This document shows, in pieces, positions 39,381 through 48,581 of a stretch of 64,000 bases of DNA. Each line of letters opens with the position of its first letter. Positions within the stretch are counted from its first letter, which is position 1. This DNA is from Mucilaginibacter sp. (GTDB lineage: Bacteria > Bacteroidota > Bacteroidia > Sphingobacteriales > Sphingobacteriaceae): the NCBI RefSeq assembly GCF_028288185.1, contig NZ_JAQBOF010000029.1:1-64000 (forward strand). The letters are read 5' to 3'. The notes below the pieces were generated by a model. The model was not told the DNA's origin. It did not search any database and saw nothing but the letters and a program-made list of their open reading frames with translations. Made by a program: the position numbers and the translations under genes.

Positions 39381-40928
39381 TTAATCTATTGCCGGATTAG
39401 TATTTGCTAAAAAGTTCTTAACCCGCTCCATATCCTTGTATTTTGGTGAGTCTTCCACAAAAACAGGAAAGATCGCCCTAACCTTGTTATACAAATCTAA
39501 AGTATGTGGTGCTAATTTATCCTGGCAGGCCAAATAATCAATAGCTTGTAAGATAGTCATTAACTGGATTGACAGTACTGTAAACGCGTTATCAATAACC
39601 TTGCCCGTCATTAAAGCCGCATTACAGCCCATGCTCACAATATCCTGGTTATCATTATTGTTAGGGATGCTATGTACATACATCGGGAAGGATAATGTCT
39701 GGTTCTCTGCAACGGTTGATGTCGCGGTAAACTGTACGCCCTGCATGCCGAAGTTTAATCCTAAAACCCCCAGGTTTACAAACGGCGGGAACTTTAGGTT
39801 TAGCTTATCATTCAGCAAGTAATTTAACTGGCGTTCTGATAGCATAGACAGTTTGGTAATAGCGATCTTCAACTTATCCATCTCTAACGATACATAATCG
39901 CCATGGAAATTACCACCGTGGAAGACGTTTTGGTTAACATGGTCAATTACCGGGTTATCGTTTACCGAGTTTAGCTCGTTCACCAATACCTCTTCTGCTT
40001 GCGCGATAGTATCATATATAGGACCTAACACTTGAGTTACGCAACGTAATGAGTAGTATTCCTGTACCTTATCTTCAAATATTTCCTGGTCAATATTATC
40101 CGGGTGGTATAAATGATCTGTACGGCTGCGGATCATTTTGCTATCCTTTAGAATATCGCGCAGCATAGCGGCTATTTTATTTTGGCCTTTGTGATGCTTA
40201 ACAATATTCAACTCGTGCGAATAATGATCATCATAAGCCTCAACAATCTCATTGGTCATTGCCGAAAACATAGCCGACCAACCCAACAGTTTCTGCGCCT
40301 GGATGATATTTACCATACCAATCCCTGTCATTGCTGATGTACCATTAATAGTAGCTAATCCCTCGCGTATATGAATGGTTAATGGTTTTATATGGAGTTT
40401 ATTAAATACTTCTATAGTTGGTTTTGTTTCGCCTTGATATATAACCTCACCCTCACCTATCAATACCAAACCCAGGTGGGCCAGCTGCACCAGGTCACCA
40501 CTTGCGCCAACGCCGCCATGCTCATAGATACATGGGGTTACATCATTGTTTATCAGATCTTTAAGCAACTCAACTATATCGGCATGTATGCCGGAGTAGG
40601 CTTGTATCAAACTGTTTAAACGGGCCACCATTAGGGCTTTTGCCAATGTAGGTGTAAGCAACGCACCACTACCAGAGCTATGGCTGCGAATCAAATTATA
40701 TTGTAAAGCCAGCAGGTTCTCTTCGCTTACCTTGTATTGGGCCATGGGGCCAAAACCGGTATTTATACCATAAATTAATTTATTGGATGAGAAGTTTTGC
40801 AGGAACTTAAAGTTGGTCTCAATTTTTGTTAAAGCTGAGGGGGATAGGGAAACCGACTTCTTATTAAACACAATATCGTTAAAGTCAGCTAAAGTAAGGA
40901 CGCTCTGTCCAACAGTTATCATAGGCAA
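39381..40928 (-). CDS. HAL/PAL/TAL family aromatic amino acid ammonia-lyase (probable tyrosine ammonia-lyase)
   Basis: 'HGGVGASGDLVQLAHLGLVLIGEG' (ASG, MIO cofactor), 'NLIRSHSSG', 'HGGNFHGDYVSLEMDKLKIAITKL'; resembles flexirubin-type TAL of Flavobacterium from memory. Confidence 0.92.
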   Translation of the reverse strand: MPMITVGQSVLTLADFNDIVFNKKSVSLSPSALTKIETNFKFLQNFSSNKLIYGINTGFGPMAQYKVSEENLLALQYNLIRSHSSGSGALLTPTLAKALMVARLNSLIQAYSGIHADIVELLKDLINNDVTPCIYEHGGVGASGDLVQLAHLGLVLIGEGEVIYQGETKPTIEVFNKLHIKPLTIHIREGLATINGTSAMTGIGMVNIIQAQKLLGWSAMFSAMTNEIVEAYDDHYSHELNIVKHHKGQNKIAAMLRDILKDSKMIRSRTDHLYHPDNIDQEIFEDKVQEYYSLRCVTQVLGPIYDTIAQAEEVLVNELNSVNDNPVIDHVNQNVFHGGNFHGDYVSLEMDKLKIAITKLSMLSERQLNYLLNDKLNLKFPPFVNLGVLGLNFGMQGVQFTATSTVAENQTLSFPMYVHSIPNNNDNQDIVSMGCNAALMTGKVIDNAFTVLSIQLMTILQAIDYLACQDKLAPHTLDLYNKVRAIFPVFVEDSPKYKDMERVKNFLANTNPAID

Positions 40929-41027
40929 ATATTAATAATCAATCTTTTAAACCCAAATACAGCCTAATAGTTTGCTGTGCCGGATGACAAATATATAAAA
41001 TAGTGATTAGTAATCAGAGATTGGTGA

Positions 41028-42332
41028 TTAGTTGCCTGCAACTCTTTTATCAATAAACTTAACGGCTTTACGCACAGCTTCGGGGAACTGCATTTTTTGC
41101 AACTGTTCTACAGATATATAGTTTACATGCGGGCTTACACGTAAACGTGCCTGTAGGTAGGCCCTGATACGGTTATCACAGGCTTTGCTGTCGTCTAAAG
41201 GCAATAAATGAAGTAGTACTTCATCCATACCTATTTCGTTTGAATACACTTCTACTACATAATCCAGCACTTCTTCCATTTCATTCAGAAGGTCAAACAT
41301 GGCAGGCGGATACAACGTGGTACCTTTAAACTTGATCATCTGCTTTTTACGGCCAATTATTGGCGATAAACGTAAACTGGTACGACCGCAAACGCAGGGC
41401 TTATCATCATACATACAGATATCGCCCGTTTTATAGCGCAGTAACGGCATACCTTCTACTCCCAGGGTAGTTATGGTTAGCTCGCCGGGAGTGTTTGCGG
41501 GTACGGGTTTGTTGTCTTCGTCTAATAGCTCTGCTATTACCAATTCGGGTTGCAAGTGGCCGCCACGGCCTTCACTACATTCGGTAAACGCTGTTTGCAT
41601 TTCGGTTGAAGCATAGGTAGAATATAGTTGTAAATCCCAGGCTTCGGTGATTTTCTTGCCGAGTATATTAAAGGAGAAATCGGTATTGCGGATGTTCTCG
41701 CCTATACAAATGGCCTTCTTTACAGATGTTTTATTAAGGTCGATGTTGGCATCTTTTGCAAACTGTATCAGCTTTAAAATAAAAGATGGCACCGCAACTA
41801 TGGCCGTTGGGTTTAAACGCTGTATGGTTTCTATCTGCAAAGAAGGCACTCCCGGACCTAAACGGATGATCCCTGCACCTAACTTGCGCAAGCCTGAGTA
41901 ATAAGCTATGCCCGCCATAAACTGCCTGTCGAGCGTTAGCATAAGTTGGTAGATATCCTGATCTGTACCATCGGCACAAATAAAAGAGTTATATTCGTTA
42001 AGGGTTAAGCGGTTAAGATCATTATCGGTAAGCGCGATGGTAACCGGGCTGCCTAAAGTGCCTGATGTTGAAGCGTATTCAATAACCTTGTCCCTGCTTA
42101 CGCAAAGGAAATCATCATTACGTTTTTGCAGATCTTCTTTACTGGTGGTTGGAATAGTGGCCAGATCTTCAATTGTTTTTATTGAATTGATATTGATCTG
42201 ATGCTTCGCAAACAGTTCTTTATAAAACGGCGAATGGCTATTTAAATGAACTAATAACTGTCGCAGTTTTTGCTCCTGGTCTGCTTTCACTTGATCTGCT
42301 GTAACGGTTATGCTCATGTAACAAAGAAACAA
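41028..42332 (-). CDS. AMP-dependent phenylacetate/aryl-CoA ligase-like (acyl-ACP/CoA activating) enzyme
   Basis: 'EYASTSGTLGSPVTIALTDNDL', 'YSTYASTEMQTAFTECSEGRGGH', 'MPLLRYKTGDICMYDDKPCVCGRTSLRLSPIIGRKKQMIKFKGTTLYP'. Confidence 0.9.
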   Translation of the reverse strand: MFLCYMSITVTADQVKADQEQKLRQLLVHLNSHSPFYKELFAKHQININSIKTIEDLATIPTTSKEDLQKRNDDFLCVSRDKVIEYASTSGTLGSPVTIALTDNDLNRLTLNEYNSFICADGTDQDIYQLMLTLDRQFMAGIAYYSGLRKLGAGIIRLGPGVPSLQIETIQRLNPTAIVAVPSFILKLIQFAKDANIDLNKTSVKKAICIGENIRNTDFSFNILGKKITEAWDLQLYSTYASTEMQTAFTECSEGRGGHLQPELVIAELLDEDNKPVPANTPGELTITTLGVEGMPLLRYKTGDICMYDDKPCVCGRTSLRLSPIIGRKKQMIKFKGTTLYPPAMFDLLNEMEEVLDYVVEVYSNEIGMDEVLLHLLPLDDSKACDNRIRAYLQARLRVSPHVNYISVEQLQKMQFPEAVRKAVKFIDKRVAGN

Positions 42333-42390
42333 AATCTACAGGTTATTTTACGCAATTACGGTACTATCTCTTTTCTTTTTATAGGTCAAA

Positions 42391-42599
42391 GTGATTCACA
42401 AAATAGTGAATCACTTTGAATCACCTGAATCACTTTTTGCCTATAACTATTTATAAATCAATCATTTGTTAAAATGGAGTGAATCACCGTGAATCAGTAC
42501 TAAAACTTTAAGCTGATATATTTAACCATTTGTAAATAAGATAATTATGTTATTTTAGTAAAATTTTAGAAATTTGAATGAATCACTTTTGTGAATCAC
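42391..42599. repeat. array of eight GTGAATCAC-type motifs
   Basis: gtgattcac 42391, gtgaatcac 42406, tgaatcac 42417, tgaatcac 42426, gtgaatcac 42479, gtgaatca 42489, tgaatcac 42579, gtgaatcac 42591. Confidence 0.8.
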
Positions 42600-42694
42600 C
42601 AAAATTTCCTTTTTGTCATCTTGACCCGTCCTAAAGAATGTTTACACTTTTGATTGTTAATACTGGATTGAATTTACAACTTTTTATTTATCGC

Positions 42695-43576
42695 TCAACT
42701 TTTAAAACTCAACTTATAACCTTTAAAAAAATTCCATATCTCCTCACAAGCATTTAAATTACGTGTTGTTTTACCTATAATAAACTTTGGCAAATACTGC
42801 CAGCCACCAGGCCAGGTATGGCCGCCATTAATTATAGTATAACCAACAACCTTTATCCCGGTTTTAGGGTTGAGGTATTCTTCTTTAACTATACTGGTAC
42901 CATCATTTGCCTTGTCAGGTATAGTGGTAATTAAGGCGGTTTTATTGCAATTATTTAAGGCCACCCATTTATCAATCACCTCATCCTGTGAATAAGCGCT
43001 TCTGCCGAATAATTTGCCGCCCTTGTAAGGAACTATTGGGTCTGTGGTTCCATGCATATAGAGCGCCGGCATAGGCCTGTCGAGGTCATAGCCCTCGCCT
43101 ATATCTAATGTTGCTGCAACCATTGCTACTGCTGCTATACGCCGGTTTAACTGGCAGGCTAGTCTCGCCGTCATAAAACCACCGTTAGATATACCGGTGA
43201 CATATACCCTTTCCGGGTCGGCATTATATATTTTTATGATATAATTTATTAGTTGGTCTATAAACTTAACATCATCAATACCATGCAAATCTGCGCCATC
43301 ATGCCAAATACGTTTGGATGCCGGGCATACCACAATAAATTTCTCTCTATCGGCAACAGGCCTGAAATCAGCCAGATGGAACATTCCTTTCGGACTGGCC
43401 AAACCGCCATGAAGCGAAATAACCAATGGCATTTTATGCCCTTTTTCTGTAGCCGGTATATAAGTTAAAAAAAAACGTTTATTACCATCCACTATCATAT
43501 CGCCGCTAATTAGCGGCGATTGGGCAAGGGCAGATATGGAAGCAGATAGTATCATCATTAGAGTGACGTAGCGCAT
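42695..43576 (-). CDS. PHB depolymerase/LpqC-type secreted esterase
   Basis: 'MPLVISLHGGLASPKGMF', 'VYVTGISNGGFMTARLAC' (GxSxG), 'INGGHTWPGGWQYL' (His). Confidence 0.88.
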   Translation of the reverse strand: MRYVTLMMILSASISALAQSPLISGDMIVDGNKRFFLTYIPATEKGHKMPLVISLHGGLASPKGMFHLADFRPVADREKFIVVCPASKRIWHDGADLHGIDDVKFIDQLINYIIKIYNADPERVYVTGISNGGFMTARLACQLNRRIAAVAMVAATLDIGEGYDLDRPMPALYMHGTTDPIVPYKGGKLFGRSAYSQDEVIDKWVALNNCNKTALITTIPDKANDGTSIVKEEYLNPKTGIKVVGYTIINGGHTWPGGWQYLPKFIIGKTTRNLNACEEIWNFFKGYKLSFKS

Positions 43577-43719
43577 ATAGGTGTTTTGTTTGACTATTAA
43601 CCAATTACTATTAAAAACGTTTATTTTAATAGTGCAGTTTTATTTAAAACCGTTTGTGTTAATTAGGGTTATACTTTTAGTTGATATATCGACTTAAAAA
43701 TATTATAAATAAACGCATC

Positions 43720-44001
43720 ATGAAAATTATTAAAGTATTAGTAGTAGCTGTAATTACGGCGTGTACATTTACCATAGCAGAGGCCCAGATCAGGCTTCCA
43801 CCACCACCTCCCCACCCGCCATTACCACGTATTCATTTAGGGACACCGCCTCCACCGCCCGCGCCACGTGTTCATTTAGGAACACCACCTCCACCGCCGG
43901 GAGGAAGGGTTGAACTAAGAGGACCCGAAGGAAGATCAAGGGTAGTAGTTAGGCGTCATTATTATTATCGCCGCGGCATACGTCATTATCGCAGATACTA
44001 A
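43720..44001 (+). CDS. small secreted proline-rich protein with Arg/Tyr-rich tail
   Basis: ATG at 43720 (MKIIKVLVV); signal peptide; two 'P(R)(I/V)HLGTPPPPP' repeats; 'RRHYYYRRGIRHYRRY' C-terminus. Confidence 0.6.
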   Translation: MKIIKVLVVAVITACTFTIAEAQIRLPPPPPHPPLPRIHLGTPPPPPAPRVHLGTPPPPPGGRVELRGPEGRSRVVVRRHYYYRRGIRHYRRY

Positions 44002-44005
44002 AAAT

Positions 44006-44048
44006 GAAAAGAGCCGCTCATCGGGAAGGATGAAGCGGCTTTCTTTTC
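44006..44048. terminator. hairpin terminator
   Basis: gaaaagagccgctcatcgggaaggatgaagcggctttcttttc. Confidence 0.65.
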
Positions 44049-44074
44049 AACTGTAAACCAAACCAATAGTATTT

Positions 44075-44719
44075 TTATGCAGATTTTTTGTGATTAGTGG
44101 TAAGCGCAGCGTTGTAAACTGCTGCGATTATATCATCAGCTATAAATGTGTTTGACAGATCGCGGTTAATATGATCGTAAACGATATGCCTGTCAGTATC
44201 AATTACATAAATAGCCAATAAAGGAATATTAACATCTATCCCCGAGAACCTATTCCAGGTTGGGTCATTTTCTGAATATACCCTAAATTTACTTGCTATC
44301 TCGTTATTTATGTCGTGATAAAAGTTAAGTGACAAACTATGCTCCCAGGTAAGTTTTGCCAATTGGTCATTTCCTGCCTCATTAGTAAGCACTAATAAAT
44401 TACCGCCATTGGCTTTTATTTCGCTTTGTATAGTATTTAATTGTTTTAACTGTTCAACCCCGTACTCGCCCCAGTGTTTAGAATAAAAGGCAATGGTTAA
44501 AGGTTTGCCATATAAATGCTTTAATGATATAGGGCCGTGAGTTGGCGCACCGTTATAAAAGTTTTTCCAGCGTTTATAGTCGGTTACCAGGTTAATATCA
44601 GGTATTAAATTACCGGTTTTAACGGGCTTTAATGCTTTGTATGATTTGTAAGTAATATCATTATCAGGTATAATTTCTGAAAGATCAAAAAATGGGTATT
44701 TGTTTATGGTAGTTAACAT
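44075..44719 (-). CDS. AhpC/TSA-like thioredoxin-fold protein lacking all cysteines
   Basis: 'LYGKPLTIAFYSKHWGEYGVEQLKQLNTIQSEIKANGGNLLVLTNE' aligns by eye with the peroxiredoxin core; no Cys anywhere in the 214 aa. Confidence 0.7.
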   Translation of the reverse strand: MLTTINKYPFFDLSEIIPDNDITYKSYKALKPVKTGNLIPDINLVTDYKRWKNFYNGAPTHGPISLKHLYGKPLTIAFYSKHWGEYGVEQLKQLNTIQSEIKANGGNLLVLTNEAGNDQLAKLTWEHSLSLNFYHDINNEIASKFRVYSENDPTWNRFSGIDVNIPLLAIYVIDTDRHIVYDHINRDLSNTFIADDIIAAVYNAALTTNHKKSA

Positions 44720-44778
44720 GTTTTAATAAATTAAAAATTGATAATAGGTGTGGATAGATGCAGGGCGGTTGTATGCAA

Positions 44779-44799
44779 TTAGCAACAACAATGGCACAT
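44779..44799 (-). CDS. putative leader micro-ORF encoding MCHCCC*
   Basis: Reverse strand ATG TGC CAT TGT TGT TGC TAA, 60 nt upstream of the downstream ATG, with a hairpin (GGTAC-GCGAAT-GTGCC) over its start. Confidence 0.5.
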   Translation of the reverse strand: MCHCCC

Positions 44800-44886
44800 T
44801 CGCGTACCTAAGTCAAAACGTCCTGAAAGGACCTGGATAAAGATGATGGTTTTACTGTGTAGCATGTTTGTATTTCAATTACAATT

Positions 44887-44894
44887 CAAATATA
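44887..44894 (-). promoter_or_regulatory. Bacteroidota -7 promoter box
   Basis: Minus-strand TATATTTG (TAnnTTTG) upstream of the micro-ORF. Confidence 0.5.
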
Positions 44895-44978
44895 CTACTT
44901 AATCTATATACTTTATATACTTTTATAAAATATATAGTATATTGCTGATAATCAAAGCAAAAAAAATCATAATAAATA

Positions 44979-47300
44979 TTAATTTATTTGAGCGAGATGC
45001 TTTTTTATCTTGATAAAGACTAATTTAGAAGTTGGCGTATTGCTTTTTTTGGCGACACTATCAATGGGTACCAAAACATTAGTTTCGGGGTAATAGGTAG
45101 CTGTATTGCGTTCGGGGATATTATAAGGTACTATAACAAATAATCGGGCCACACGCTCTTTGCCACCGTGATAGTTATAAAGATCAACCAAATCCCCTTC
45201 TTTGAAGCCGCCCAGCCTGATATCTTTAAGATTCATAAATATTACCCGGCGCCCGTTATGGATACCACGGTACCTATCATCTAAACCATAAATAGTAGTA
45301 TTAAACTGGTCATGACTACGTATAGTGGTCATCATATATTCATCATCAGCCAATTTATGATCAGGTAATTCATTAATCGTAAATGACACTTTATCGCCAA
45401 ACTTCTCGGTTTTAAATTGCCCTATGCGGGGAGCATTTGGCAGGTAAAACCCGCCCGGCTCGCGTATACGCTTGTTATAATCATCAAAACCGGGGATCAC
45501 TTTTTCTATATCATCTCTAACCGCGTCATAACTTTTCTCGTACTTATCCCAGTCAATAACAGTTCTGTGGCCAATTGTCGCTTTTGCTAACCGGCATATA
45601 ATCTGGTTTTCGCTTAACAAGTTATCAGCTATCGGGCTTAATACACCTTTTGACATTTGGATAACTCCCATTGAGTTTTCGCAGCTTATAAACTGTGTTT
45701 CGCCCCTTACAACGTCTTTATCACTGCGTGAAAGTGTAGGTAATATGATAGATTCTTCGCCGTGTACCAAATGGCCGCGGTTTAACTTGGTAGATATATT
45801 AACCGTTAATTTCATTTTCCTTAAACCTTCGGCCGTATAAGTAGTATCCGGCGTAGCCGAAAGGAAATTACCACCCATAGCGAAGAACACTTTAAGTTTA
45901 CCCTCATTCATAGCGGTTATGCTTTCAACCGCATCATATCCATGCGCTCGGGGTGGCTCAAAGCCAAATACAGCTTTTAATTTATCCAACTGCTCTGGTT
46001 TAGGTTTATCCCAGATCATCATAGTACGATTTCCCTGTACATTACTATGGCCGCGTACAGGGCATAAACCGGCACCGGGTTTACCTATGCTGCCTTTTAA
46101 TAAGGTAAGATTTAATATCTCTTTTATAGTAGCTACTCCATTTTCATGCTGTGTTATGCCCATAGCCCAGCAAATAATTATTCGCTTTTTATGTTTAAGC
46201 ATATCAGCAGCCTCTTGCAATTGTTTTAAAGGCACACCTGCGGCATTGGCAAGGTCTTCGACATTAAATTCTTTTAGCCGATGTAAAAACTCGGTATATC
46301 CAACCGTATTATACTTAATAAACTCATGGTCGAAAACTTTTCCGGGATCGGCAACTTCTGCTTCATAAAGTAGTTTCTCAATACCTTGCAACACAGCCAT
46401 GTCGCCATTTATTTTAACCTGCAGATACAGGTCGGCCAATTGTGTTGTGATACCTAATATACCTTTAACCGTTTGCGGATTTTTAAAACCCATTAGCCCG
46501 GCTTCCATTAACGGATTTATAGCAATGATCTTTGAGCCTTTCTCTTTGGCCTTCTGCAACGCGGTAAGCATCCGTGGGTGATTAGTACCCGGGTTTTGCC
46601 CCATGATGATAATTACATCCGTCTCGTAAAAATCATTAAGCGTTACTGTGCCCTTGCCTATACCGATTGCTTCGGCTAACGCGACACTGGTAGACTCGTG
46701 ACACATATTGGAGCAATCGGGCATGTTGTTAGTGCCGAACTCGCGCACAAATAGCTGGTAGGTAAATGATGCTTCATTACTGGTACGCCCTGATGTATAA
46801 AATGCGGCTTCATTAGGTGAGGTCAAACCATTTAAATGCCAGGCTATCTTTTTAAAAGCATTATCCCAACTTATAGGCTGATAATGCGTGCCACCTTTTG
46901 GCAGATAAACAGGCTCGGCTATCCTACCCTTTTTGCCAATTTCAAAATCGTTTAGTTTAGCCAGATCAGCCACTGAATTTTGTGCAAAGAACTCGCCGGT
47001 CAGTTTTTTTGTGGTTGCTTCCTCTGCCAATGCCTTAGCGCCATTCTCGCAATACTCGGCAATGGGCGACCGATCATCATCAGGATCGGGCCAGGCACAG
47101 CCTGAACAATCAAAACCGCCCTTTTTGTTCATGTGGAACAAAGCTTCCATGCCCCGTACGGGGCCAGCTTCATGTAAAACATCATCCATCGCGGCAACTA
47201 CAGCAGGTATGCCTGCAGCCCAGGTCTTTGGGTCGGTTACCTTCAGATCCAGTAGTTCTTCCGGGTTTTCTGCCGATGAATAATCCTTTATTTTACTCAT
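44979..47300 (-). CDS. FdhF/YdeP family molybdopterin oxidoreductase
   Basis: 'GGFDCSGCAWPDPDDDRSPIAEYCENG', 'YTSGRTSNEASFTYQLFVREFGTNNMPDCSNMCHESTSVAL', 'GKPGAGLCPVRGHSNVQGNRTM'. Confidence 0.93.
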   Translation of the reverse strand: MSKIKDYSSAENPEELLDLKVTDPKTWAAGIPAVVAAMDDVLHEAGPVRGMEALFHMNKKGGFDCSGCAWPDPDDDRSPIAEYCENGAKALAEEATTKKLTGEFFAQNSVADLAKLNDFEIGKKGRIAEPVYLPKGGTHYQPISWDNAFKKIAWHLNGLTSPNEAAFYTSGRTSNEASFTYQLFVREFGTNNMPDCSNMCHESTSVALAEAIGIGKGTVTLNDFYETDVIIIMGQNPGTNHPRMLTALQKAKEKGSKIIAINPLMEAGLMGFKNPQTVKGILGITTQLADLYLQVKINGDMAVLQGIEKLLYEAEVADPGKVFDHEFIKYNTVGYTEFLHRLKEFNVEDLANAAGVPLKQLQEAADMLKHKKRIIICWAMGITQHENGVATIKEILNLTLLKGSIGKPGAGLCPVRGHSNVQGNRTMMIWDKPKPEQLDKLKAVFGFEPPRAHGYDAVESITAMNEGKLKVFFAMGGNFLSATPDTTYTAEGLRKMKLTVNISTKLNRGHLVHGEESIILPTLSRSDKDVVRGETQFISCENSMGVIQMSKGVLSPIADNLLSENQIICRLAKATIGHRTVIDWDKYEKSYDAVRDDIEKVIPGFDDYNKRIREPGGFYLPNAPRIGQFKTEKFGDKVSFTINELPDHKLADDEYMMTTIRSHDQFNTTIYGLDDRYRGIHNGRRVIFMNLKDIRLGGFKEGDLVDLYNYHGGKERVARLFVIVPYNIPERNTATYYPETNVLVPIDSVAKKSNTPTSKLVFIKIKKHLAQIN

Positions 47301-47303
47301 GCA

Positions 47304-47654
47304 TTATTTTTCGGCTAATGGATTTGGGTAGTTATCACTTTGATCTTCGGCTACGTTATCCAGGCAAGTAAAATCTTTTTCAATCAGCAACTGTACTTCG
47401 CCGTTGTTATTTTCAAAGCCAACTTTATCTGTATTTGCTAATTTGCCAATCATTATTTTGGGTATATACATGGTCATAATATTATTTTTAAAGTCTACAG
47501 AAATCTTATCGTCATCCGTATCCTGCAAAACATATACCAGTTCGGTATCGCCAAAGTTTACTTTTTCTTTAACAAAACCGTATTGAGCCAGATTGGCTAC
47601 ATCTGTTTTAGTTAATCTATATCGTATTCCGTTATTTTTAATACGTAGTTTCAT
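47304..47654 (-). CDS. conserved hypothetical protein, Moco locus
   Basis: 116 aa, between the FdhF-like and FdhD genes; overlaps fdhD by 17 nt. Confidence 0.65.
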   Translation of the reverse strand: MKLRIKNNGIRYRLTKTDVANLAQYGFVKEKVNFGDTELVYVLQDTDDDKISVDFKNNIMTMYIPKIMIGKLANTDKVGFENNNGEVQLLIEKDFTCLDNVAEDQSDNYPNPLAEK

Positions 47655-48504
47655 GTACAGGTAGTGCTATGCGATGCGCCGCAGTATAAATATTAAAGCG
47701 CTGATTGCGTAAAAAACCAACCAGGGTAATGTTAAACTCTTCGGCTAACTGAACCGCCAGGCTTGACGGCGCGCCAACCGCGGCAATAATTGTTATGCCG
47801 GCCATAGCTGCTTTTTGCACCAACTCAAAGCTTGCCCTGCCGCTTAATAATAAAACGGACTGATTTAAGGGCAACCATCCGTTATTAAGGGCGGCGCCTA
47901 TTAATTTATCTAAAGCATTATGGCGACCCACATCTTCGCGCACTAACATCAGTTCGCCCTCTAAATTAAATAGCGCGCAAGCGTGTAAACCGCCCGTAGT
48001 GATAAATACTTCCTGATGATTTGAGAGTATTTGTGGCAATTGGTGTAATAATTCAGAACTGATTATATTATCATCAGTTTGCTGCGAAAATGAACTTACC
48101 GTACGTATAGCATCTATTGAGCCTTTACCGCAAACACCACAACTTGAGGTGGTATAAAAATTACGCTCCGTGTTTTTCAGTTCGGGGATAATATTTTCAT
48201 TTAGGCTTACCTGTATTACGTTCTCTTTATTTTCGGCACAGGCTATAAAGCAATGATCGGTATTGATAACGTTATCTGCTTGCTTAATAATTCCCTCGGT
48301 AAACAAAAAACCTACGGCTAATTCGGCATCGTTGCCCGGCGTACGCATGGTAACAGAAACGTTTTGTACCTGGCGTTGACCCATAGCGCCATATTCCAGC
48401 CTGATCTCCAATGGCTCTTCAATAGCTACCGAATCATCCATCTCCGAAATGGTATCAGCGTAAACCTTAGTGACCGGTAATTTCAATATTGATTTTGCAG
48501 GCAT
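47638..48504 (-). CDS. fdhD: sulfurtransferase FdhD
   Basis: 'NFYTTSSCGVCGKGSIDAI', 'ALFNLEGELMLVREDVGRHNALDKLIGAAL', 'LLLSGRASFELVQKAAMAG'. Confidence 0.95.
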   Translation of the reverse strand: MPAKSILKLPVTKVYADTISEMDDSVAIEEPLEIRLEYGAMGQRQVQNVSVTMRTPGNDAELAVGFLFTEGIIKQADNVINTDHCFIACAENKENVIQVSLNENIIPELKNTERNFYTTSSCGVCGKGSIDAIRTVSSFSQQTDDNIISSELLHQLPQILSNHQEVFITTGGLHACALFNLEGELMLVREDVGRHNALDKLIGAALNNGWLPLNQSVLLLSGRASFELVQKAAMAGITIIAAVGAPSSLAVQLAEEFNITLVGFLRNQRFNIYTAAHRIALPVHETTY

Positions 48505-48581
48505 TTTTATTTAACAATTGCTATAAATGATTGTTTACTTTTTAATGGATCTTTCTTGCATATTTGCATTAGGATAATCTT

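Noticed and set aside
42391-42599. CRISPR array from the repeated TGAATCAC units
   Set aside because: Repeats are only 8-9 nt, spacing is irregular (1-80 nt), both orientations occur, and no cas genes are nearby.
42695-43576. Esterase gene as part of the pigment cluster
   Set aside because: Separated by the motif array and about 360 bp, with a signal peptide and LpqC/PHB-depolymerase motifs; no clear link to the cluster.
44979-47300. Selenocysteine in the FdhF-like protein
   Set aside because: The ORF is continuous with no in-frame TGA; it fits the YdeP-type family.
48505-48581. Moco riboswitch upstream of moaD
   Set aside because: The fdhD-moaD intergenic gap is only ~77 bp and AT-rich with no conserved structured element visible.
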